The translations under genes were made by a program, and so were the position numbers. A DNA stretch of 64,000 nucleotides from Camelimonas lactis (GTDB lineage Bacteria > Pseudomonadota > Alphaproteobacteria > Rhizobiales > Beijerinckiaceae): the NCBI RefSeq assembly GCF_004342915.1, contig NZ_SLWL01000015.1, positions 1 to 64,000 on the forward strand, read 5' to 3'. Below, in pieces: positions 8,260 through 17,040 of this stretch. Below the pieces are notes generated by a model. The model made no database searches, was not told the DNA's origin, and saw nothing but the letters and a program-made list of their open reading frames with translations. Positions within the stretch are counted from its first letter, which is position 1; the number at the start of each line of letters is the position of its first letter.

Positions 8260-8514
8260 TCAGCTTTCCGGCGCGGTGTTCATATAAATTTTCCGGCGCT
8301 GGTCGGCGGTGGGATTCTTGTAGGCGACGCATTCACCGAAATAGAAACTGTCCGGGCGCAGGCTGGCGGGGTCAGCGCAAATGCGCGCCAGTTGCTGGGC
8401 CCGGGTTTCCGGCACCCGGGTCTGGCAGGCGCCCAGCAGCAGGGCCGGGCCGGCAATTGCCAGCGCCCCCGCCATGCGAGCCGCCACGACCGCGCGACGT
8501 TTATCCAGTTTCAT
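8260..8514 (-). CDS. Small predicted lipoprotein
   Basis: 84 residues, starting at the ATG at 8514 (GGCGGAGA upstream). A basic N terminus and a hydrophobic stretch lead to the lipobox LLLGAC with C30 as the lipidated residue. The mature part of about 55 residues is polar, has two further cysteines (ICADP and GECVAY) that could form a disulfide, and ends YMNTAPES. No family is recognised. Expected location is the periplasmic face of a membrane. It lies between PhoN and the HAD gene on the same strand, with 150-bp and 214-bp gaps, so it is probably separately transcribed. Confidence 0.68.
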   Translation of the reverse strand: MKLDKRRAVVAARMAGALAIAGPALLLGACQTRVPETRAQQLARICADPASLRPDSFYFGECVAYKNPTADQRRKIYMNTAPES

Positions 8515-8664
8515 GATGTTCTCCGCCAGAACGCTTCCCGCAAGATGAACGCCGCCTTGCGCCAGGGATATGCGTGATTTCAACAGGGTGGATAGCTCTG
8601 CCACGGCGCGGCGCTCACATCCGGCGCGCGCCGTGGCAAATGGAAGGGGGACGAAACGCGTCTG

Positions 8665-9537
8665 TCACCGTCCCGCCACGGCGGTGGCCGCGGTCGCTGC
8701 GGCATGGTCGAGCGCGCAGTCCGGCTTCGCCGCGCCGGACGCCCGGGCCGCCGCGATTTCTTTTTTGGCTTCGGCCAGTTGCGCCATGAAATCCGGGTTG
8801 GCGTGCAGTTGCGCCACCACCGCCGCGCCCACCAGCCGGCCGGCGTTGACGTCGCTCTGCCAGTGATAGCCGCAGATCACCCGGCTCTGGCCGAAATCAT
8901 AACCGCGCTGGATGATGGCGTTGGCCTGCGATGGCAATGCCTCGGTGAGGATCAGCGCCCAGGCCCAGCCGAAGGCGGCGTGGCCGGAAGGGTACGACCC
9001 GTCCTTGCGCAAACGCTCCTCATGGGCGGCGAAGCAGGTGCCATTGTCATTGGCGACCACATAGGGGCGCAGGCGATTGTAACTGTTCTTGGCCTTGTAG
9101 GTGGCGAGGCCCGCATCGGTGAGCGTGCGCCGCAGCAGCATGTTGAGATGCGGCGTGGTTGTCTCGCTGATCGCAACGCCCATGGTGCAGGAGAAGGCGT
9201 CGACGGCGCGGGGGAAACTGTAAACGGCGTCGCGCGCCGCCACCTTGCCGCGCGGCGTGTCGCGCTGCTTCAGCGCCGCGATCCGCGCCGCCTCGTCCCG
9301 CGCCTGCTGCGCCGATCCCGCTTCCGGCGGCGGCCCGAGCAGCGCAAGGCTGTCGATCGCCTGCTCCCGCGGCAGATAGCCTGGCAAAATGCCGGGTCGC
9401 AGTTCTTTCAGGTCGGCCGGATTGGTGGTCGGCGGCGCCTTGGCCGGGCCTGTGTCGTCAGCCGCCGCGCTCCCTGGACCGGCGCCCATCGCCAGCAGGC
9501 CCATGACGCCCGCCAGAAACACGGATGATCTGACCAT
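8665..9537 (-). CDS. Class A acid phosphatase (PAP2 superfamily), PhoN-like
   Basis: 290 residues. A signal peptide of about 25 residues ending SAAA directs it to the periplasm. The three-part PAP2 signature is intact: K-x6-RP (KNSYNRLRP), PSGH (H186 in SYPSGHAAFG) and SR-x5-H-x3-D (SRVICGYHWQSD). Such enzymes are non-specific phosphomonoesterases that scavenge phosphate from organic esters. The start at 9537 has GGGGGCGGA upstream; the much longer open frame to 9912 runs back into an intergenic region and is rejected. The C-terminal tail is Ala-rich. It is a single gene; no Pho box was recognised. Confidence 0.87.
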   Translation of the reverse strand: MVRSSVFLAGVMGLLAMGAGPGSAAADDTGPAKAPPTTNPADLKELRPGILPGYLPREQAIDSLALLGPPPEAGSAQQARDEAARIAALKQRDTPRGKVAARDAVYSFPRAVDAFSCTMGVAISETTTPHLNMLLRRTLTDAGLATYKAKNSYNRLRPYVVANDNGTCFAAHEERLRKDGSYPSGHAAFGWAWALILTEALPSQANAIIQRGYDFGQSRVICGYHWQSDVNAGRLVGAAVVAQLHANPDFMAQLAEAKKEIAAARASGAAKPDCALDHAAATAATAVAGR

Positions 9538-9727
9538 TTCCGCCCCCAAATTGCTTTTCGCGAACGTGCGGAGCAGCGCGGCGTCTGTCAACTGACGTTT
9601 GCGACACGGGACCATCCTTGCGACCTGACAATCCAGATCCCGCCGCGCATTGCTCCAGCGACAGCATTCCGGCGCGCGCCAGGGCCCGTCCGCCAGAGCG
9701 GCCCCGGGGGGACCAGGAGCCCCCGCC

Positions 9728-11275
9728 TCACGCCGCTCGCGAAACCTTGTCGACAGGCATGCGATAGCCCAGCGCCTCGGCGATCTGGGCGCGGCCCACC
9801 TGACGCTCGCCGGCGATATCCGCCAGCGTGCGCGCCACCCGCAACACCCGATGCCACGCCCGGGCCGAGAGGCGCATGTTCTCGGCCGCCGCCCGTAACA
9901 GGCGCGCGCCATCGGCGTCAGGCGCGGCGATGTCCGGCAGCAACGCCGCCGGACAGGTGGCGTTCAGCATGTCTGGCGCGCCATGGGCCGCGAACCGCCG
10001 GCGCTGCACGGCGCGCGCCGCCAGCACCCGTTTGCGCGCCTCGGCGGAGGTTTCGCCCGGCTGGGCGTGCGCCAGCGCCGTCATCAGGTCGGCGGCGCTC
10101 ACCGCCGGGGTTTCGATCACCAGATCGATGCGGTCGAGCAGCGGCCCGGACAGGCGGGCCTGATATTGCGCCATGCAGCGCTCGTTCGGGCCGCGCCGGC
10201 AGGCGTAGCCGGGCTCGGTTCCGCGCCCGCACCGGCACGGGTTCATCGCCGCCACCAGCTGGAACCGGGCGGGGTACGTCACCCGGTGATTGGCTCGCGC
10301 CACCATGACCTCGCCGCTCTCCAGCGGCTGGCGCAGGCTGTCCAGCGCCTGGGGGCTGAACTCGGGCAACTCGTCCAGAAACAATACGCCACGGTGCGCC
10401 AGCGAGATTTCGCCAGGGCGGACGTTGACGCCGCCGCCCACCAGCGCCGCCATCGACGCGGAATGATGCGGCGCGCGAAACGGTCGCCGGTCAGTCAACG
10501 CCCCGTTTTCCAGCAGGCCGGCCACCGAATGCACCATGGAGATGTCGAGCAGTTCGCGCGGCGACAGCGGCGGCAGGATCGATGGCAACCGTTGCGCCAG
10601 CATCGATTTTCCAGCCCCCGGCGGGCCGCTCATCAGCAGGTTGTGCCCCCCCGAGGCCGCCACCTCCAGCGCCCGCCGGCCCAGCTCCTGGCCGCGCACG
10701 TCGGCCAGATCGGGCAGCGCCGCCTCATCCTGTCGCATGGCGGCGGCGGGGCGCGACAGCACCTGGGTTCCCTGAAAATGGCTGGCAATGCGCAGCAACG
10801 ATTCGGGCGCCAGAATCTCCAGGTCCTCACCGGCCCACGCCGCCTCGGCGCCGCAGGCCGCCGGGCAGATCAATCCATGCCCCTGGGCCACCGCCGCCAT
10901 CGCCGCCGGCAGCACCCCGGCGACCCGGCGGATCGACCCGTCGAGCGACAGTTCGCCCAGCACCGTGAAGCCGTCGAGAGCATCGGAGGGCAGCGCCCCG
11001 ATCGCCGCCATCACCGCCAGGGCGATGGGCAGATCGTAGTGCGAGCCTTCCTTCGGCAAATCGGCTGGCGCCAGATTGACGGTAATGCGCTTGGCCGGCA
11101 ACGCCAGCCCCGCCGCCAACAGGGCGGCCCGCACCCGCTCGCGCGATTCGGCCACCGCCTTGTCGACCAGCCCGACGATGGCGAACGCGACGGCGCCGCT
11201 GGAAATCTGCACCTGAACGTCAACGGGCCGCGCCTCGATGCCGGCGAAGGCCACCGTTGAAACATGCGTCGCCAT
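9728..11275 (-). CDS. comM: YifB/ComM-family Mg-chelatase-like AAA+ ATPase
   Basis: 515 residues. The N-terminal 170 residues form the S5/Lon-C-like ChlI domain starting VAFAGIEARPVDVQVQI, followed by an AAA+ module with Walker A GPPGAGKS (217-224) and Walker B LFLDELPEF, and a C-terminal helical domain. Near the middle is the zinc-type cysteine set CRCGRG...YACR. In Vibrio, ComM is a helicase that promotes branch migration of incoming DNA during natural transformation. The ATG at 11275 is favoured because the family begins exactly there (MATHVSTVAF). No competence genes are near. Confidence 0.88.
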   Translation of the reverse strand: MATHVSTVAFAGIEARPVDVQVQISSGAVAFAIVGLVDKAVAESRERVRAALLAAGLALPAKRITVNLAPADLPKEGSHYDLPIALAVMAAIGALPSDALDGFTVLGELSLDGSIRRVAGVLPAAMAAVAQGHGLICPAACGAEAAWAGEDLEILAPESLLRIASHFQGTQVLSRPAAAMRQDEAALPDLADVRGQELGRRALEVAASGGHNLLMSGPPGAGKSMLAQRLPSILPPLSPRELLDISMVHSVAGLLENGALTDRRPFRAPHHSASMAALVGGGVNVRPGEISLAHRGVLFLDELPEFSPQALDSLRQPLESGEVMVARANHRVTYPARFQLVAAMNPCRCGRGTEPGYACRRGPNERCMAQYQARLSGPLLDRIDLVIETPAVSAADLMTALAHAQPGETSAEARKRVLAARAVQRRRFAAHGAPDMLNATCPAALLPDIAAPDADGARLLRAAAENMRLSARAWHRVLRVARTLADIAGERQVGRAQIAEALGYRMPVDKVSRAA

Positions 11276-11445
11276 CCATCCCGCCCCCGCCGCCATAAGC
11301 GGCCCCTGTCAAACGGCGTGATACTGGCAGCGAATGCAGGTCCGTTCAAGAACAAATAAAGAATATCATTATTGAACTATCGACGCGCAAATAGAGCCTG
11401 ATAAAAAAACTGCGCGCATCCTGTTCCGAAGCCGCTGGCGAGCCC

Positions 11446-11865
11446 CTACGCCGCCGGCTCCTGCTGCAGGGCGGCCGGGTCCATCCAGACGCTTTCCCAG
11501 ACATGGCCATTGGGATCGGCGAAGGTGCGCTGGTACATGAAGCCATGGTCCTGCGGCGGCATGACGTCCGCTGTCCCGCCGGCGTCGCCAGCCTTGCGCA
11601 CCAGGCCGTCAACCTCGTCGCGACTGTCCGCCGACAGGGCGATCAGCATGGCGGTGTGCTGGCTCGCGTCGGCGATGGGACGCGGGGCAAAATCGCGGAA
11701 TTTCGCGTGCGTGAGCAGCATGACGAAAATCGTGTCGGACAGCACCATGCAGGATGCGGTTTCATCGCTGAACTGCATGTTCTGCTCCGCGCCGACCGCC
11801 TTGTAAAAAGCGGTGGCCGCAGGCAAATCCCGCACGGGCAGGTTGATAAAAATCATGCGCGGCAT
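11446..11865 (-). CDS. VOC family (glyoxalase-like) protein
   Basis: 139 residues, made of two beta-alpha-beta-beta-beta modules typical of the vicinal-oxygen-chelate fold, beginning MIFINLPVRDLPAATAFYKA and ending with the family-typical FADPNGHVWE. It resembles the PhnB/lactoylglutathione-lyase-like cytoplasmic proteins annotated broadly as glyoxalase or bleomycin-resistance homologues; the reaction is unknown. The start at 11865 has GGAGGG at ideal spacing. The gene is followed by an AT-rich stretch (about 11340-11420) before comM. Confidence 0.85.
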   Translation of the reverse strand: MPRMIFINLPVRDLPAATAFYKAVGAEQNMQFSDETASCMVLSDTIFVMLLTHAKFRDFAPRPIADASQHTAMLIALSADSRDEVDGLVRKAGDAGGTADVMPPQDHGFMYQRTFADPNGHVWESVWMDPAALQQEPAA

Positions 11866-12301
11866 CTCTGGCCCTCCCGGATTTTTCTGGAGGAGGCACG
11901 GTAACATGCCGCGTCCGCGCGACGGATCACAACCATGATCCGCGGGCGAAAGCCGCCGCGTCCACGCCGCCGGCAAGAGCCGGGCAACATGTCGCATCCA
12001 TGCGGATCTGGCGTTCGCCGCCCGGAATGACCGATCCCCGGCGCTGGCGGACGGGCTGCCAGCAATTCTACCTGTCAAACGCTTGACCAACACATGCGGA
12101 GGGCATTAGAGCGGGAGCCGTCCCGATTGAATTCGGAACGCCCGTTCCATGTCTCGTGGCCCCTGGTCCATGGCGTGGTCATGGCGCTGCCGGGCTCATG
12201 CCAGGGCGTCTGACGCAGGAGATCGGGCCCCGGCCTGCTCCGCCAGGTTTCTCTTGTGGCCGCCAGCCATGCGCTGCGCCACGGTTTGGGAGGTATATGC
12301 C
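11866..12301. other. Divergent intergenic region, candidate operator and palindromic unit
   Basis: 436 bp between the VOC gene and the SDR gene. It holds an inverted repeat GTCAA-acgc-TTGAC (12074-12087) that overlaps a possible -35 (TTGACC, 12083-12088). Next comes an imperfect palindrome (12106-12150) starting TTAGAGCGGG and ending CCCGTTCCAT, with an inner CCGA/TCGG stem. No credible gene was found. Confidence 0.4.
12074..12087. promoter_or_regulatory. Inverted repeat GTCAA-N4-TTGAC, candidate operator
   Basis: A 5-bp perfect inverted repeat whose right half is part of the best -35 candidate for the SDR gene (TTGACC, 17-bp spacer, TTAGAG). A repressor here would block the promoter. The regulator is unknown, and the short arms make chance occurrence possible. 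Confidence 0.3.
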
Positions 12302-13084
<783 letters not shown>

Positions 13085-13110
13085 TCAGCCCTGCATGTGC
13101 AGAAACGGAG

Positions 13111-13136
13111 GCCGGCGGGAAACCGCCGGCTTTTTT
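13111..13136 (+). terminator. Strong intrinsic terminator of SDR gene
   Basis: Stem GCCGGCGG (13111-13118), GAAA tetraloop, stem CCGCCGGC (13123-13130), then six T residues. It lies 26 bp after the stop codon. Confidence 0.9.
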
Positions 13137-13301
13137 CTTTGCCCGTGTTCTTGGTGCGTTTCAGGGCGCTCTATTGCCCGTTTTCACGCCAGAACGGGAC
13201 CGTCCGCCCGCCCTTTGGGCGCCAGCGCCGCCGCAAGCGGTTGAACTCAGACCAGGCCGGGCGCAACTTGCCCGCTTATTGTCTGCAAGGAAGCAACCGG
13301 C

Positions 13302-14015
13302 GTGCGTCTTCATATTCTTGAATTGGACGATCTGGGGCCACAGATGGCGGCGCGCGGTGCGCGCTTCCGCGACCTGTTCATTGACTGGCTGGGGCCAGCG
13401 CTACCGGAGGCGGTGTTCAGCTCCACCCTGGTCCCCGCCGGAGAGCCTCTGCCAGAGCCAGGGGAATACGACGCCTATATGCTCACCGGCTCCCGCGCCG
13501 GGGTTTATGACGATCTGCCTTGGATGCAGCCGCTGAAGGATTTTGTGCGGACGGCCGCCCAGACCGGCGTTCCGCTCGGAGGCGTCTGCTTCGGCCACCA
13601 GATCATGGCGGTGGCCCACGGCGGGATGGTCGAGAAAGCCCGGGGCGGCTGGAACCTCGGCCGCCAGCAGCACCGGATCGCGGCTGCGGCGCGTGACCTG
13701 TTCGGCGGCGCGGAAACCCTGTCCGCCCTGTCCTTTCACCAGGACCAGGTCACCAGGCTTCCCGTGGATGCGGAGGTGATCGTTGCCTCGGAGCGTTCGC
13801 CGCACGGCGGCCTGCTTTACGATTTTCCCGCCATGTCGGTGCAGTTTCACCCGGAATTCCGCCCGCAGACAGTCACGACGATGCTGGACAACGCCCGCGC
13901 GGGCGGCCCGCCTGCCGACGTCGCGGCGGCGGCCAGCGCCAGCCTCAACGGCGCGCTGGACAATGAGCGGATTGGCCAAGCCTTCGCCAGGTTCTACCGC
14001 AGCGCCCTGACCTGA
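13302..14015 (+). CDS. Class I glutamine amidotransferase-like protein
   Basis: 237 residues with a GATase-1 domain. The triad is present: nucleophile C96 in GGVCFGHQ, and H183 with E185 in QFHPEF. Free-standing proteins of this kind (GuaA-like or gamma-glutamyl hydrolase-like) hydrolyse glutamine or a gamma-glutamyl compound; no synthetase partner is adjacent, so the role is unassigned. The start is GTG at 13302, with AAGGA 9 bp upstream. The gene converges with the SMP-30 gene, separated by a 9-bp inverted repeat that can act as a terminator. Confidence 0.84.
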   Translation: MRLHILELDDLGPQMAARGARFRDLFIDWLGPALPEAVFSSTLVPAGEPLPEPGEYDAYMLTGSRAGVYDDLPWMQPLKDFVRTAAQTGVPLGGVCFGHQIMAVAHGGMVEKARGGWNLGRQQHRIAAAARDLFGGAETLSALSFHQDQVTRLPVDAEVIVASERSPHGGLLYDFPAMSVQFHPEFRPQTVTTMLDNARAGGPPADVAAAASASLNGALDNERIGQAFARFYRSALT

Positions 14016-14032
14016 ACACCGGCCCGGCCCTG

Positions 14033-14057
14033 GCCCCATGGTGCCAGGCCATGGGGC
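14033..14057. terminator. Bidirectional hairpin between convergent genes
   Basis: Perfect 9-bp stem GCCCCATGG (14033-14041) and CCATGGGGC (14049-14057) with a 7-nt loop. There is no T-run on either side, so it is a weak or factor-assisted terminator at best. Confidence 0.45.
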
Positions 14058-14125
14058 GAAACCCGGCGCAACCGGATTTTCGCCCTCGCCTGCTCCGGCG
14101 GAGCGCCGTTGCAACCTGTCCGCGA

Positions 14126-15052
14126 TCAGGCGTTGTAGTTCAGCTTCAGACCCGGTCGCGGCCAGCGGCATTTGTAGAGTTTGCCGGTGGACGAGGCGGT
14201 GATCCAGGCGTCGCGCATGTCGGCGCCGCCGAAGCAGATATTGGTGGTCAGCACGTCCGGCACGGCGATGTGGTCATGGGAGCCGTCGGCCGGATTGAAA
14301 ACGGTGACGCCGCCATTGGCGATGGTCGCTACGCAGACGCGGCCGTCTGCCTCCACGGCGAGACTGTCGAGCAGCTGGTAGCCGGGCAGCGGCCCCATCA
14401 CCCCGTGCTGGGCGTAGCGGTCGGTCGAGGTCGCCACCTGGCCAGGGCCGGTGATGGCGAAGCTCCAGACGCGCGAGGTGCGGGTTTCGGCCACATGCAC
14501 CGTCTTGCCGTCTGGCGACAGGCCAACGCCGTTCGGCGTCAGCAGGCCGCTGCGCGCCTTGATGATCTGCGAACCGTCCGCTTTGGCGTAGTACAGGTGG
14601 CCGAGGTCCATGCGCTCATCGTCATGCTTGCCAAGATCGGTGAACCAGAAGCCGCCCTCCCGGTCGAACACCAGATCGTTCGGCCCGCGCAATTTGCGGC
14701 CGCCGCCTTCGGTGTACAGGGTGGTGAACTTGCCCGTCGCCAGATCGACGCGCTGGATCGAGCCGCCCGCGTAGTCGTCGGGCTGGGTGTGCGGCGCCAG
14801 CGTGCCGTCCGGACGCTGCACCCAGTTGAAGCCGCCATTGTTGGTGACGTAGACGGCGCCGTCCGGCCCGATCGCCGCGCCGTTGGGGCCGCCGCCGAGT
14901 TCGGCGATCACCGTGGCCTTGCCGTCCGGCGTCACGCGGGTGAGCGTTTTGCGGCGGATTTCCACCAGAATGACCGACCCGTCGGCCATCGCGACCGGCC
15001 CCTCCGGAAACTCCAGCCCATCGGTGACGAGTTCAAGCTCAACCTTGCTCAC
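14126..15052 (-). CDS. SMP-30/gluconolactonase family protein
   Basis: 308 residues forming the six-bladed propeller of the SMP-30/gluconolaconase/LRE-like family. Visible family features are the N-terminal EGPVAMADGSV (metal-ligand glutamate), GPNGAAIGPDGAVYVTNN, GPNDLVFDREGGFWFTD and LTPNGVGLSPDG. These enzymes hydrolyse sugar or aromatic lactones with a bound divalent cation. There is no signal peptide. The start is GTG at 15052, preceded by AGGGAGA. It is divergent from ahcY, so the 260 bp between them must hold promoters for both. Confidence 0.86.
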   Translation of the reverse strand: MSKVELELVTDGLEFPEGPVAMADGSVILVEIRRKTLTRVTPDGKATVIAELGGGPNGAAIGPDGAVYVTNNGGFNWVQRPDGTLAPHTQPDDYAGGSIQRVDLATGKFTTLYTEGGGRKLRGPNDLVFDREGGFWFTDLGKHDDERMDLGHLYYAKADGSQIIKARSGLLTPNGVGLSPDGKTVHVAETRTSRVWSFAITGPGQVATSTDRYAQHGVMGPLPGYQLLDSLAVEADGRVCVATIANGGVTVFNPADGSHDHIAVPDVLTTNICFGGADMRDAWITASSTGKLYKCRWPRPGLKLNYNA

Positions 15053-15195
15053 TGGCGACTTCTCCCTGTTCCACTGCCGCGGATTCCTTCCGGCAGCTTG
15101 CACGCACTCTGGCGCCATTGCGCCGCCGCGTCAGCCTCCACAAAAGCTTGGCGGTTATTCCGTCCGCGGGCGCCAGCCAGCGATGGCGACGTCAT

Positions 15196-15211
15196 ATAAA
15201 GAATTCTTTAT
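15196..15211. promoter_or_regulatory. Perfect 16-bp palindrome upstream of ahcY, candidate SahR-type operator
   Basis: ATAAAGAATTCTTTAT is a perfect palindrome, flanked by CAT and GTG that extend the symmetry partly. It stands 100 bp upstream of the ahcY start between the divergent SMP-30 gene and ahcY. ArsR-type SahR repressors that sense S-adenosylhomocysteine control ahcY and methionine-cycle genes in many Proteobacteria through AT-rich palindromes of this general kind; the assignment to SahR is an inference from position and form. A possible promoter lies just downstream (TTGATT at 15215, weak -10 near 15239). Confidence 0.6.
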
Positions 15212-15311
15212 GTGTTGATTGCAGATCGCCGCCCGGGGTGTTAAAGGAAGCGCCGGTCATGGGCGTCGTCGCGCCCGTCCAGACCTCACCAGAATATTCC
15301 GGGAACCCCAC

Positions 15312-16721
<1,410 letters not shown>

Positions 16722-16760
16722 GGCCGCGCCGCCCCCCCAGGCGGCCCCGGCCATGCGCGA

Positions 16761-16791
16761 CGCCGGCGGGAAACTCCCGCCGGCGTTTTTT
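16761..16791 (+). terminator. Strong intrinsic terminator of ahcY
   Basis: 10-bp stem CGCCGGCGGG (16761-16770), loop AAACT, stem CCCGCCGGCG (16776-16785), then six T residues. It lies 40 bp after the ahcY stop. Confidence 0.9.
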
Positions 16792-17040
16792 GCTGGCGCC
16801 TTGCCTGGTGAACGCCGGCGTCGTTATGACAGGCTTCGTTCCGGACGCCGCCGCCGCTACATTTGCGGCGGCAACCGGCCGGACGCGGCCGGATTTATGA
16901 GCTATCTCTTTGTTGTGATGCGCATGCCCGCCGCGAAGCAGTATCTGCTCCATCCGGGCGCGTCCTCGCGACTGATTCGGCCCCGCCGGCGCGCCAGCAT
17001 GCTGGAGGCCGCCCGCACATGTTTCAGGAGACGCACGGCA

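Noticed and set aside
11350-11364. Near match to the alphaproteobacterial LexA box (GAAC-N7-GAAT)
   Set aside because: One position off in an AT-rich patch after the VOC gene; neither adjacent gene is an expected SOS target.
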